From contig JADJFA010000010.1 in the NCBI GenBank assembly GCA_016708875.1, positions 62,001 to 126,000 of the forward strand: 64,000 nt of DNA, read 5' to 3'. Below are positions 46,735-56,157 of the stretch, piece by piece. Position 1 is the stretch's first letter; each line of letters starts with the position of its first letter. The translations under genes were made by a program, and so were the position numbers. The notes under the pieces were generated by a model. That model was not told the DNA's origin, made no database searches, and was given only the letters and a program-made list of their open reading frames with translations. Source of the DNA: Lewinellaceae bacterium (lineage in GTDB: Bacteria > Bacteroidota > Bacteroidia > Chitinophagales > Saprospiraceae).

Positions 46735-49239
46735 ATGTGCTACAAAAAAATTCGTTTTCTCCTGTTCGCCGCATTGACCCTGATTTCTCTGGGCTTGCGC
46801 GCTCAACCCCCTTGCAACCTGACGGTTGTAATTGACCTTCCCGCAGCGATAAGCTGCCAAAACCCCTCGGTACAATTACAGACCAGCGTGACACCGGCTG
46901 GCAATTACCAATACTCGTGGAATGGGCCTGCACAGTTGCCCAACATTCCAAATCCTACCGTAACCATTCCCGGCAGCTATGCTGTCTTTGTTTTTGACAG
47001 CCTTCAGCAATGCTGGGGGGCTGATTCAATCGTGGTGACGCAGGACGGTTCGGTCGTGCAGGCCACCGTTACGATCAACAACACATTTTGCGATGGCAAC
47101 GTGGAACTCAAAGGCAATGCTACCGGCGTGGGTACTGACCCCGTCACATATCTCTGGTCCACGGGAGAAACTACAGAACTCATTATTGTCCCCTCCTCTG
47201 CGCCAGGAACGGTCACCTCTTACTGCGTGACCATCACCAATACCGTCGCCGGATGCTCCGGGGCAGGGTGTCGAAACGTTGGCAACTTCTCAGGGCCTGT
47301 GGTAGGCATTGATTATTTTGACAACCCGTTTTGTGGAGGCGACTCGCTGGGAATGTGGGCGTTTACCACCTTCGGCTTACCGCCTTTTTCTTATGCGTGG
47401 AACACTGGAAACTCTAGCCCATTCATTCAAGACCCGGTAGCCGGCACTTATATCGTTACAGTGACGGACAGCCGTGGCTGCACCGCCGTTGCCACCTATG
47501 TGTTGGAAAATAACCCGGACGAATGTGCCAACGTCGAAGGCCATGTGCTTGCCGACTGGAACACCAACTGTACCAAAGAACCCTCCGACGAAGGTCTGGC
47601 CAATATCACCATTCGCATCACCGATGCCGCAGGCGATGAGTTCTTTACCTACACCAATGCGGATGGTTTTTACCACGTAGAACTCTATGCCGGAACCTAT
47701 ACGATTGAGGTCATCACGCCCAACAATCTCTGGACGCCCTGTCAGGCTTCTTACACCTTGACAATCAACCCCAACGAAACCCTGGAGCGCGACTTTCTCC
47801 TCCAACCCGGAGCCATTTGTCCGGCAATGACGGTGGACATTGGCGTCCCTATGCTGCGCCGTTGTTTCAGCAATACCTACTGGATTCATTATTGCAATCA
47901 GGGCACGGCAGAGGCCACGGATGCCTATACTGAAATCCAGTTCGACGACTTCCTGAGCGTCACTAGTTCTTCCATTGCGTACACGGACCTCGGCAACAAC
48001 CTGTTCCGTTTCGATCTTGGCACAGTGCCGCTCAACCATTGCAGTGCTTTTTCCGTGACAGTAATTGTGAGTTGCGACGCCACAATAGGCCAAACGCACT
48101 GCTCCGAGGCCGTGATTTATCCAACAGGTAATTGTGAACCGCTTAATTCGCAGTGGTCTGGCGCCAGCTTGCAAGTCGAGGCCGAGTGCAACACAGATTC
48201 CCTGAAATTTACCATCCGCAATGTCGGCAACGCTACCACAAGCAGCGCCTTGGAATACGTCATCATTGAAGATGCCGTCATGTTTATGAATGCCCCGCCT
48301 CCAGCCATTTTCCTTGCCCCGGCTGAAGAGCATCACATCACAGTGCCAGCAAATGGCTCAACCTGGCGCGTGGAAGTGACGCAAGAGATTTTCCACCCTG
48401 GTTTGTCCGTCCCGATGCAAACGGTGGAAGGCTGCGCCAACGGCGGACAATTCAGCATCGGTTTTGTGAACCAGCTTGCGCTGGGCGACAACGATCCCTG
48501 GACGGACATTGACTGCACTCCAAACGTTGGCTCTTACGACCCCAACGACAAACAAGGATTCCCCCTCGGATACGGCGCAGCGCGGTACATCAAACCCGGC
48601 ACCGATCTTGAATACCTGATCCGATTCCAGAACACGGGCACCGACACGGCGTTCACGGTAGTCATTCGCGATACCCTCTCGGCCTGGCTCGATGCAGCTA
48701 CCGTGCGCCCTGGCGCCAGCAGTCACCCGTACAGCTTCGAGTTCTACGGTGATCGGAACATCAAATTCACCTTCGACAACATCTTGCTGCCCGACAGCAA
48801 CACCAACCTGGATGCCTCCATTGGCTTCGTATCCTTCCGCATTGCACAAAAGGCCGATGTGCCTTTGGAGACGGACATCCTGAATTCAGCGGCCATCTTC
48901 TTTGATTTCAACGCACCAGTTATTACCAATACCACCCTGCACCGCGTTGGCGACGACTTCATAACCGTGAGTGCCTGGCAGCCGCTCCGCGCTGGTCTCG
49001 AATTGCGCATGTTGCCCAATCCGGTAGCCCAAACGGCCCTGCTCGAACTGCGCGGCATCGAAGGCTTACAGGAATGGCAGGTGGAATTGCGCGACGCCAC
49101 TGGTCGCTCGGTACGTACCGCTACTGCAAACGGCGAACAATGGCGCTTCGAGCGCGGCAATCTGCCCGCAGGACTGTACATGTTGCAAGTGCGCAGCAAT
49201 GGTCAGTTGTTGGGGAGTGGAAAGGTTGTGCTGCGATAA
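46735..49239 (+). CDS. Large T9SS-secreted surface protein with SprB-like and SdrD-B-like domains
   Basis: 834 residues, frame intact. Signal peptide 1-23 (LGLRAQ). Residues about 25-260 are Cys-containing Ig-like/SprB-type units (YQYSWNGPAQLPNIPNPTVTI, YLWSTGETTE, GTYIVTVTDSRGCTAVATY). Residues about 262-360 form an SdrD-B-like domain (GHVLADWNTNCTKEPSDEGLANITI, TNADGFYHVELYAGTYTIEV). Next come beta-sandwich repeats including the DUF11/DUF7619-type block SYDPNDKQGFPLG ... LEYLIRFQNTGTDTAF. The C-terminal 80 residues are a T9SS type A sorting domain (MLPNPVAQTALLELRGI ... LPAGLYMLQVRSNG). Likely a long surface adhesin. Function unknown. Confidence 0.87.
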   Translation: MCYKKIRFLLFAALTLISLGLRAQPPCNLTVVIDLPAAISCQNPSVQLQTSVTPAGNYQYSWNGPAQLPNIPNPTVTIPGSYAVFVFDSLQQCWGADSIVVTQDGSVVQATVTINNTFCDGNVELKGNATGVGTDPVTYLWSTGETTELIIVPSSAPGTVTSYCVTITNTVAGCSGAGCRNVGNFSGPVVGIDYFDNPFCGGDSLGMWAFTTFGLPPFSYAWNTGNSSPFIQDPVAGTYIVTVTDSRGCTAVATYVLENNPDECANVEGHVLADWNTNCTKEPSDEGLANITIRITDAAGDEFFTYTNADGFYHVELYAGTYTIEVITPNNLWTPCQASYTLTINPNETLERDFLLQPGAICPAMTVDIGVPMLRRCFSNTYWIHYCNQGTAEATDAYTEIQFDDFLSVTSSSIAYTDLGNNLFRFDLGTVPLNHCSAFSVTVIVSCDATIGQTHCSEAVIYPTGNCEPLNSQWSGASLQVEAECNTDSLKFTIRNVGNATTSSALEYVIIEDAVMFMNAPPPAIFLAPAEEHHITVPANGSTWRVEVTQEIFHPGLSVPMQTVEGCANGGQFSIGFVNQLALGDNDPWTDIDCTPNVGSYDPNDKQGFPLGYGAARYIKPGTDLEYLIRFQNTGTDTAFTVVIRDTLSAWLDAATVRPGASSHPYSFEFYGDRNIKFTFDNILLPDSNTNLDASIGFVSFRIAQKADVPLETDILNSAAIFFDFNAPVITNTTLHRVGDDFITVSAWQPLRAGLELRMLPNPVAQTALLELRGIEGLQEWQVELRDATGRSVRTATANGEQWRFERGNLPAGLYMLQVRSNGQLLGSGKVVLR

Positions 49240-49254
49240 GATTTTTATAAATTG

Positions 49255-49390
49255 AAAAAAGCAACGGGGGCTTGGCAGAGAGATCTGTCGGGTCCGCGTT
49301 GTTTTTGGGGGGAGGTGTCACCTTGTTTTCTCAATTGGCTTCGGCCAGTAGAAAATAGGACGGGGAATCGGCTTTTGGCTGGTTCCCCGT
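49255..49390. terminator. Two stem-loops after the T9SS gene
   Basis: First, AAAAAGCAACG (about 49257-49267) with CGTTGTTTTT (about 49297-49307), T-flanked on both strands. Second, ACGGGGAA (49360-49367) with TTCCCCGT (49383-49390) followed by TTT. Either can terminate transcription of the gene ending at 49239. Confidence 0.6.
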
Positions 49391-49439
49391 TTTGCGTTTG
49401 ATTTTGATGGCTGAATGCGATTTAATTGATGGATAAATT

Positions 49440-49529
49440 TTTTTGATTGACGAATGACGAGTACCTGAATGACGATTGTTGATGGTTTTGATTGACGAAT
49501 GATGATTACATGAATGACGATTGTTGATG
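49440..49529. repeat. Two 45-bp repeat units, inverted relative to the main array
   Basis: Units at 49440-49484 and 49485-49529 (TTTTGATTGACGAATGACGA...). They are the reverse complement of the eight units at 49978-50337, with several substitutions, and lie on the 3' side of the four-helix-bundle gene, so the gene is bracketed by inverted copies. Confidence 0.85.
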
Positions 49530-49588
49530 GATTTGAATGCAGAAGATGAGTAAAGAAGGGGATGTTGGTGGGTTTTTTGGTGGGATGA

Positions 49589-49960
49589 CTACTTTAATTT
49601 ACTGCTAGTCTTGGTGCTTGCGACGAAAATGGATACAGGTTCATTGTTTTCAATAAGGATTGGAGTTTGACTTGACGGGAACCAAGTTCGCTTGGCAATC
49701 AACTTCAAGCAAATAAGTGTCTCTCGAAGCTCTTTGAGGCAGATTTTCATTTTATGGACAAAATCCTCTCTTGATTCAGCGGATTGTGCCTCACCGTAAT
49801 TGAGCGCTGGTGAAGTTGCCGAACGTAAAAGTTGGCTACCAAGATGTTTTGCGGAGGCGGTTTTGGGTAAGGCCTCCACCAGATCAATTATCCGGGAAGC
49901 AAACTCAATGAGTCGTTCCTCCAACTCTTGCGTCTTGGTCTTCATTTGGTCTTTTTCCAT
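49589..49960 (-). CDS. Four-helix-bundle protein (S23/IVP, Avd-like family)
   Basis: 123 residues. The sequence TQELEERLIEFASRIIDLVEAL, then LGSQLLRSATSPALNYGEAQSAESREDFVHKMKICLKELRETLICLKLI, is the standard four-helix-bundle pattern of the S23/23S-intervening-sequence family, to which the Avd protein of diversity-generating retroelements also belongs. The family is a small basic pentameric nucleic-acid-binding type; the role of free-standing copies is unknown. There is no reverse transcriptase nearby and no rRNA. An 8 x 45-bp array lies only 17 bp upstream of its start, and two inverted copies lie 60 bp past its stop. The ATG at 49960 follows an AT-rich leader; another ATG is six codons in. 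Confidence 0.85.
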   Translation of the reverse strand: MEKDQMKTKTQELEERLIEFASRIIDLVEALPKTASAKHLGSQLLRSATSPALNYGEAQSAESREDFVHKMKICLKELRETLICLKLIAKRTWFPSSQTPILIENNEPVSIFVASTKTSSKLK

Positions 49961-49977
49961 GAATTTTATTGTTTAAA

Positions 49978-50337
49978 CATCAACATTCATCATTCATGTA
50001 CTCATCATTCGTCAATCAAAACCATCAACACTCATCATTCATGTACTCATCATTCGTCAATCAAAACCATCAACATTCATCATTCATGTATTCATCATTC
50101 GTCAATCAAAACCATCAACATTCATCATTCATGTACTCATCAATCGTCAATCAAAACCATCAACATTCATCATTCATGTATTCATCATTCGTCAATCAAA
50201 ACCATCAACATTTATCATTTATGTATTCATCAATCGTCAATCAAAACCATCAACACTCATCATTCATGTACTCATCAATCGTCAATCAAAGCCATCAACA
50301 CTCATCATTCATGTATTCATCATTCGTCAATCAAAAC
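49978..50337. repeat. Tandem array of eight 45-bp units
   Basis: Eight head-to-tail copies of exactly 45 bp, consensus start CATCAACATTCATCATTCAT and end TCGTCAATCAAAAC, differing only at a few C/T and A/T positions. There are no spacers. Both the 45-bp period and the sequence keep all frames open, so long Ser/His/Asn-rich frames across it are artefacts. It ends at 50337 with a partial CATCA. Confidence 0.95.
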
Positions 50338-50651
50338 CATCAGAAGTCATGAATTCACTCTGCAGTCTTCCGATTCGGAAAATCAACCGTATCAATCCAA
50401 AACATCATCAATTCAAAACTCAAACAATCATTGCAGCATCGGATATCAAGGCTTGGCATGACGGAAATGGCGAGGCTTGAAAACAGCCCATTGCTTCGGT
50501 GATAGTACCGATACGGAACAAATACCAAAATGTGCGCAATCCGCAGCGGGGTTGCCGAGTTCTACGGATGCGAGGATTTTTATAGCATGTACAGGTTTTG
50601 GCATTGGAGGATTGGGAGATCAGGATATTTGGATATTAGGAAATTGGGAAA
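50338..50651. other. Intergenic region without a supported gene
   Basis: 314 bp. The first 60 bp are low-complexity, continuing the repeat composition. From 50598 to 50654 there is a decayed GATTGGGAGATCAGGATATTT microsatellite of the GATTGG family. No open frame with family features. Confidence 0.6.
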
Positions 50652-51167
50652 TTATTCTCGGGTAGGTTTGAGCGGCACTTTAGTTAAGAGCGGCTCGTCG
50701 CTTGCGGTTTGATAGCAGGCTCCAGGCGTACCAGGTTCTCCGGGCTTGTCGAATCGGCAGAAACAACCGTCCATTTGGAGTTTGAAATCGCAGCCGCCGC
50801 AGCCTTCACCGGTACAGGCTGTCCAGTACGAATCGGCGAAATAGTTTCCAGCTTTGTCAGACTTAAGTCGCAGGGCCACAAAAACAGATTGCTCCATGTC
50901 ATCTGCATGGCGGCTTTCGAGGGTAAGCCACCAATAACCTTCTATTTCCTGGCAATCCAGTTGCTCTATGGTTCCTATCTTAGGAAATTTAGATGCAATG
51001 GATCGCACCAGAACTTCCTCATTCACCTTGGGGCCTAATCGGCCATTAACCATGCTTGCTACAGGGTCGTGCTGCGGATCAAAAAAACCATCACCGGGTG
51101 TGACAACTTCTTGGGCCTGACAGGTTTGGCACCAAATAATAAGCAGGAGGATGAGCATGGATTTCAT
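50652..51167 (-). CDS. Secreted Cys-containing protein of unknown function
   Basis: 171 residues. Signal peptide 1-18 (CQTCQAQ). The mature start EVVTPGDGFFDPQHDPVAS is shared with the adjacent gene (NSAFFDPQHDPVAL), marking the two as paralogs. The C-terminal part has a Cys cluster CTGEGCGGCDF followed by GCFCRF and GACY. No known domain is recognised. It is the last gene of a minus-strand run and starts 5 bp after the stop of its paralog. Confidence 0.75.
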   Translation of the reverse strand: MKSMLILLLIIWCQTCQAQEVVTPGDGFFDPQHDPVASMVNGRLGPKVNEEVLVRSIASKFPKIGTIEQLDCQEIEGYWWLTLESRHADDMEQSVFVALRLKSDKAGNYFADSYWTACTGEGCGGCDFKLQMDGCFCRFDKPGEPGTPGACYQTASDEPLLTKVPLKPTRE

Positions 51168-51172
51168 GGTCG

Positions 51173-51655
51173 TTATTCCTTAATGCTTGTTTGGATTTTT
51201 GCCAAAGGAGAAGGCAAGGAAACCGCGCCGCCTCCAGCCTCTGAACAGCAGCCGACGCAATTACCATTGAGTATGCTACAGTTGTTGCAACCAGGACTGG
51301 AACATACCAAAGCCTGCCTGGAGGCAAAGTAAAACCGTGCTTGAGCATCGGGTTTCAATGGGATTTCCAGGCAGAATTTTTGATTGCTTTTAGCCTGATA
51401 AATTCCTTCAAAAACAAGGGTTTGCGCGCCACTGGCTGTCCGATTTTTATACGTTTTAACCACTTGGCAGCCATGCCCCAAACGCGCTTCCACCGATTTG
51501 GAAAGCACATATTCGCTCACCAAAAGTTGTATAGAAGTGTCGCTGCGAAGTGCCACAGGATCATGTTGGGGATCGAAAAATGCACTGTTGTTATTGACTT
51601 GTGCTGTCAAGTATACACTGAAGAGCATGGAGAGGAGAAGTAATGCGTGTTTCAT
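51173..51655 (-). CDS. Secreted Cys-containing protein of unknown function, paralog of the next gene
   Basis: 160 residues. Signal peptide 1-18 (VYLTAQ). Mature region with FFDPQHDPVAL, a beta-rich middle, and the Cys cluster CSSPGCNNCSILNGNCVGCC near the C-terminus. The Cys spacing (CxxxGCxxC) equals that of the 50652 gene. It lies 20 bp after the gene ending at 51676 and is probably in the same transcript. The cluster might bind metal or form a disulfide knot. Confidence 0.75.
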   Translation of the reverse strand: MKHALLLLSMLFSVYLTAQVNNNSAFFDPQHDPVALRSDTSIQLLVSEYVLSKSVEARLGHGCQVVKTYKNRTASGAQTLVFEGIYQAKSNQKFCLEIPLKPDAQARFYFASRQALVCSSPGCNNCSILNGNCVGCCSEAGGGAVSLPSPLAKIQTSIKE

Positions 51656-51675
51656 GTTGGTTGGGTGTTGATAGG

Positions 51676-52907
51676 TTAGTCAATAGCGGTACCGTAGAGC
51701 ATGTCCTTCAGTTTGGAACCTTGCACTTCGGGCATCTTGTAGGCGCTGTTGAATTTATCGAGGGTTTCGTCAATGTCGTTTTTGAGCTGTTTGAATTGAT
51801 CGGGCAACACGGTTGAACAGGCTTTTTCATTTTCATAACTGCTCGCTATTTTGGAGAATTTCTTGTAGTATTCTCCTTGGCCTACGAAATTGCTGTATTT
51901 TTCAATAAACAATCCCACGCGGTCAATCGAAAATTGGAGGTTGGTGGTAGCGCGACTGAGCAGACGAGGGTCGGGAGGCTGCCCTGCTGGTGTGGCGCCT
52001 GCGAGCGTGACGGTATTGGTGGTTTCGCCGAGGGCCTTCGCTACATAGTTGTCGAGCATGGAATAAAGGCGCTCCCAGTCGTCGCCGTCGCGGCAACTGA
52101 CGAGTGGGATGGTATAGCCGACCTGTCGGGCGCAGTCAGAAAAAAGGGCCTCGCATTCTTTTTTGAGGGTCAAATTGGCGTCGCGGAGGTAGCCCGTTTC
52201 GTAGTAGATGATGTTGAGGTCGTTGTGCATCCGCACCGTGAAATCAAGTACACAGGCGATTTTGTCAATGCTCTCCTTTTTTTCTTTGTCTTCTCCGCCG
52301 CCCACGGCCAACCCTACGATTGAAAAGGCTGCTGATAGAAAAGGGTTGGTCTGAAAAAGTGCGGGCATCTGAAAATTGAACTTCTTTTTCATGCGGTCCT
52401 CTATGGTGCCCTTGGCCTCCTTAAACTCCGGGTAGTTGTGCGGATTGGATAGATTGGAAAGCCCTTGTTGTGCCTTGAAGCTGCTCAGGTGGTGATCGAT
52501 GGTGAGCACTTTTCGTAAAGCATTTTCACGATCTCGATGCTCTTGCGGTACCGGAGTTTGAGCAGTTTGATTTCGTGCTCCTGTTCAAGACTTTTCAGGG
52601 TTTGATCGAGCTGGATTTTTTCCCACAAGAGTTGAAAGCCGCATTCGGGATTGCGGTTGCGCGGGTCGGTGAGCGCTTTGTCTACATCGTAAAGCCGCAT
52701 CCGAAGGGGTTCGGTATGGTCAGTGTATGCACGTTCCAAATGGTCGAGTTCGGAGTAGGCCGTTTTGATCCAGGGTTGTATCCATGCAATGGCGGAGTCG
52801 CCGGGATTGCCTGAAGGGTTTTTGTCTTCGGCTTGAACAGTCTGTGTTTGGAGGCAGAAAAGGGCAAAATACAGCCAGCCGCTCCGCAGGAACGTTTGCG
52901 TTTTCAT
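51676..52907 (-). CDS. Secreted helical protein of unknown function, one frameshift
   Basis: About 411 residues as one gene. The N-terminal part (from 52907) has a signal peptide ending TVQAE, then helical LDHLERAYTDHTEPL and LDQTLKSLEQEHEIKLLKLRYRK. The frame changes near 52511 (AAAA; one extra A gives LYEKVLTIDHHLSSF). The C-terminal part has an Ala/Gly-rich possible membrane helix (PFLSAAFSIVGLAVGGG) and long helices with several Cys. Read separately, the downstream frame would have to start with an internal GTG. No family is recognised. It is followed closely by the two Cys-containing secreted proteins. Confidence 0.7.
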
Positions 52908-52944
52908 AGCTTAGAAATTTAGTTTTTGAGTATGTAGGGAGGGG

Positions 52945-53045
52945 GGAACACGGATTGCACGGATTAGACACGGATTTAAAGGATTTTGTCTTGTTAAAAT
53001 AGAAATCTGTGAAAATCCGTGTCTAATCCGTTCAATCCGTGTTCC
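52945..53045. repeat. 33-bp inverted repeat
   Basis: The arms 52945-52977 and 53013-53045 are complementary over 33 bp with one mismatch (GGAACACGGATTGCACGGAT...). It sits between two minus-strand genes and may stop or weaken transcription. From memory, 'CACGGATTGCACGGATTAGACACGG' palindromes are widespread in Bacteroidota genomes. Confidence 0.75.
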
Positions 53046-53068
53046 ATCCTATTAAATCTAGGCACACT

Positions 53069-53536
53069 CTAATTGAATTTTGCATCGTGCTTCCCTGCTT
53101 TTAACTCGGCGATGAAAGTGTCGAAATCAAGGCTACTCTCTTGATACTTTGCAAATCCAAAGCCTTTTATGATTTTGGCATCCGCGCCATCTGTCAGAAA
53201 GTTTTTGTAGCGGTCGCTTTCTTTGAGTGTCAACACCCAAAAATTTGATCCAGCCTGTAGCGAAACGAAATCCTTGCTTTCGCTCAGTACGGATTTAGGG
53301 ATGGCCTGTTCTTTTGCTTTCGCGCCTTGCAGCACATAGTAGCGGTCAACTTTGTCGGGGGCTTGATTGCTTGCTACTACCAATACGGTGCGTTTATTTA
53401 CCGTAAGTAATTGCGCTTTGGCGACGTTTAGATTTTGGATTGGGGAGGTGGAGGGTTGTGTTTTTTTGGGACTGTGGCATGATGCGAGCGAAAGGGTTAG
53501 GATCAGGATTGAGAACGTGAGGTTCATAATATTCAT
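53069..53536 (-). CDS. Small lipoprotein of unknown function
   Basis: 155 residues. Lipobox LSLASC (Cys about 20) after a hydrophobic stretch; ATGs at residues 1 and 4 are both possible. The mature part is mixed alpha/beta (KRTVLVVASNQAPDKVDRYYVLQG, FVSLQAGSNFWVLTLKESDRYKNFL). No motif is recognised. It lies between two other small exported proteins on the same strand and so is probably part of the exported-protein cluster at 50.6-56.2 kb. Confidence 0.72.
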   Translation of the reverse strand: MNIMNLTFSILILTLSLASCHSPKKTQPSTSPIQNLNVAKAQLLTVNKRTVLVVASNQAPDKVDRYYVLQGAKAKEQAIPKSVLSESKDFVSLQAGSNFWVLTLKESDRYKNFLTDGADAKIIKGFGFAKYQESSLDFDTFIAELKAGKHDAKFN

Positions 53537-53630
53537 ATTTTTGAAGTAATAATTGAATGAATTTAGAAGATGAAAAGGTGCAGTTATTTTGAAACCACTG
53601 ACATAATAAGTGCCAAGGAGTCAGAAAATA

Positions 53631-54244
53631 TCAAAAATCAAATTCAGGTACTTGATCTTTAGAAATTCCCCACATTTCTTGATAATCTACACTAATCAAA
53701 ATCACCCTCATTTTTTTACCATTCAGATTTTCTTTTTTGGCAAGCTCTTGCCATTCAGAAACCTTACGCTTGGTTACTTTTCCGAGGAATTTAGCCCAGT
53801 AAACCACCATATATGCATCGTAGCTTTGATTTTCCAGTATGAATTTATTTCCTGTCTTTTCTACGACAACATTTTCCAGATAATGCTCCAATAGTTTCCC
53901 CTCTATTGGTGATACCAGATTTATGGAGTCAATTTTTCCTATAAATACCGAAACCATTCCATTGCAGTCTTTAATAGAGTTCCGATAATCAACAAACTTT
54001 TTATCCCTATTAAAAATTGATTCGGGCATTCCGATACCTGACCTGTAAAAAGTATTCAATGCCTGTGTGTCTTTAAAACAGAGAATTTCGGAGGTGTCTA
54101 TTCCATTGGAATATAGGAATTTCGATAACGATTGATGGTTTTCTATGGCTGGTTGTTTAATACCTTCATGATAAAAGAGTAGCCTAGTACAAGATATGGC
54201 AAGTACCAAAAAGCAGACAATAGTAATAGGGTGAATTGCTTCAT
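53631..54244 (-). CDS. Lipoprotein with degenerate thioredoxin-like fold, one frameshift
   Basis: About 203 residues. ATG at 54244 gives MKQFTLLLLSA. One extra T in the run near 54216 continues to FLVLAISC, a good lipobox, so the true start is upstream of the visible open frame. The later region YDAYMVVYWAKFLGKVTKRKVSEWQELAKKENLNGKKMRVILISVDYQEMWG has the strand-helix layout of a thioredoxin-like protein without the CxxC pair. It follows a true TlpA gene and may be its non-catalytic partner. Confidence 0.65.
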
Positions 54245-54375
54245 TTTAATGAATTTTATATTTGCGGCAGATTGATATTCCTGCCTTAAGCAAGGTTAAT
54301 CAGAAAGGAACTGACAGGTTCATTTTAAATGAATTATTTAGGCTATTCGTGTTTAAAAATGGGTAGAAGTAAGCC

Positions 54376-55579
54376 CTATTCTTCAAAAAATGCTTTCACA
54401 AAATCTTCCAATTGGCTGCCTCGCAGGTTTTTTGCCAACACTATCCTGTTTTCATCTAAGATATAGGTGGTTGGGATTTGGTGGATTTTATATAAAGTTT
54501 TTACCTTGGAAGTAGTTGAATTGTCAATTTCAATCACTTGAATCCATTGGTAGTCATCTTTTTCGATTGCTTGAGTCCATTTTTTTCTATCAGAATCTAC
54601 AGATACGCCGAAAACTTCAAATCCTTTGTTATGATATTTTTCATAAAGAGGAAGCACTGTATTCTTGTTTTCTGCGCGACAGGGAGCGCACCAAGAGGCC
54701 CAAAAGTCAATCAATATCAATTTTGCCTTTATTTGGTTTAGTGCAATGGTATCGCCAGCAGTTGACGGCAAGTTTATTTCCGGAGCTACTGAGCGGATGG
54801 GGATAAAGTTTTTAAACTCTTCGATTTCTGCAATCAATCCGTGGAGGTAAGGATTGTTAGGTTTTAAATGAAGCCATTTTAATGCGAGACTGTCAAAATA
54901 AGAAACATATTGCTCATAGTTATCACCTAAATTGTAATACTGAGTAGCTATTAATCCTGCATGAACATCTGCGGTAGTATCAAGGAAATTTTTGAATAAT
55001 AATTGCATTTCACGGGCGGCTAACATCATATCCTGCAAAGCTGGATTCCTGAATTTTTTGCCTATGATCTTCGTCATAGGATTCGGACTCTTTCAATTTT
55101 GGCCAAATTGAATCCACGCTGGTAAAGAATTTAGCCCTTAAATCCCTTAGCGATTGTATATTGCTAGACACTCGATTTGCGGTTATTTGATAGCTTCTAC
55201 TCAAAGCCAAGGCATCGGCCCGAATGTTGACAGATTTTTCAGATCCTTCCAGATAGAAAAAAATATAGTTTTCATCAGGCAAGTCCATTTTCATACCAGC
55301 CTTCGCTGTCGTACCTATGTCTTGAATATTCAAGCGATAAAGTCCCTCTTTGTATAAATTTGGACGGATCGCAAAACTGCCATTGGCTTGGATTTCCACT
55401 GAGTCTATGACCATGCCATCGTAGCCACTAAAAATATTGCTGTATTTATCAATGTAGGACAAATACAACCATGGTTTGACAGTGTCCTTTTTGTCAAGGT
55501 AGCCGGTAATACTCGTTTGAGATAACGACAAGAATGATTGTATGGCAAATAATACCAGGAGAAAGAATTTGTTTTTCAT
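54376..55579 (-). CDS. TlpA-family thiol-disulfide oxidoreductase with DUF4369 N-terminus, one frameshift
   Basis: About 400 residues. Signal peptide 1-20 (SLSQ), then a DUF4369-like beta domain (TSITGYLDKKDTVKPWLYLSY, NGSFAIRPNLYKEGLYRLNI). The frame changes near 55045 (A6 run). The C-terminal thioredoxin domain has INLPSTAGDTIALNQIKAKLILIDFWASWCAPCRAEN with redox CxxC, then VFGVSVDSDRKKW and IPTTYILDENRIV. A periplasmic reductase of disulfides. Its neighbours are several Cys-rich exported proteins, which are plausible substrates. Confidence 0.87.
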
Positions 55580-55671
55580 TAAATACAGATTTGTTTTGAA
55601 ATAATTTAAGCGGTACGGGCATTAGTACAATTCATATACAACACTGCCCGTAATATCCAAATTGGAAACTT

Positions 55672-56157
55672 TTAGGGGATAAGTGTAGTGCCTCCTCTCG
55701 AAAGTATCCAATTATTTGCTTTTTGTTTTTCAACCGGTGGAAGATTGATTGCTATTGTTTCTGCTTCTATGCCTACGGATTCATATAGACCGAAGTTGTT
55801 TCCGTCTGAAGCAGCCAAAATTTGATCAAATTTAGAAGCCAAATCGCTTGCCACAAGAGATGAGAACTCTTTTGACCTCAGAAAAGAGGCGAATTCTGAA
55901 ATATTGGCTTTATTTACTACAGGCGCAGAAACAGAACCACAACCACATTTGCACATAAATAAGCGACACGAACATTCCGAAATATTTGGCTCGCAACAAT
56001 TAAGGACCTTACATCTGCAAAATGTTCTGGAACACTCACAACCTTCACACCCAGATCGCGTATCAGGATTTTGTGATGCTACAGATTGAATAAAGCAAAA
56101 GCAAACCAAGAACAGCACAGGTGTTGCTTTTGAAATATTTGAAAAAAGCGTTTTCAT
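55672..56157 (-). CDS. Small secreted Cys-rich protein
   Basis: 161 residues. Signal peptide 1-29 (SVASQ). Residues about 35-75 hold twelve Cys in roughly 40 residues, in CxxCxC, FCRCK, NCCEP, CSC and MCKCGCG groups, so a disulfide-rich knot or a metal cluster. The remaining 85 residues are helical and without Cys (EFASFLRSKEFSSLVASDLASKFDQIL). No family is recognised. It is the first gene of the minus-strand exported-protein run, with a TlpA gene 92 bp downstream. Confidence 0.75.
   Translation of the reverse strand: MKTLFSNISKATPVLFLVCFCFIQSVASQNPDTRSGCEGCECSRTFCRCKVLNCCEPNISECSCRLFMCKCGCGSVSAPVVNKANISEFASFLRSKEFSSLVASDLASKFDQILAASDGNNFGLYESVGIEAETIAINLPPVEKQKANNWILSRGGTTLIP

Noticed and set aside
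46599..46835. Plus-strand frame upstream of the large T9SS protein
   Set aside because: It overlaps the signal-peptide region of the real gene in another frame, is rich in rare residue patterns and has no homology features. The region is more likely promoter.
49589..49960. Avd gene of a diversity-generating retroelement
   Set aside because: The family is related, but I see no reverse transcriptase, template repeat or variable target nearby. The neighbouring repeats are perfect tandem units, not TR/VR pairs.
49978..50337. CRISPR-like regular array
   Set aside because: The 45-bp units are contiguous with no variable spacers and there are no cas genes. It is a tandem repeat.
49969..50461. Long open frames encoding Ser/His/Asn-rich repeat proteins across the array
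   Set aside because: The 45-bp period lacks stop codons in more than one frame at once, so the open frames are a by-product of the repeat. There is no signal peptide or conserved domain.
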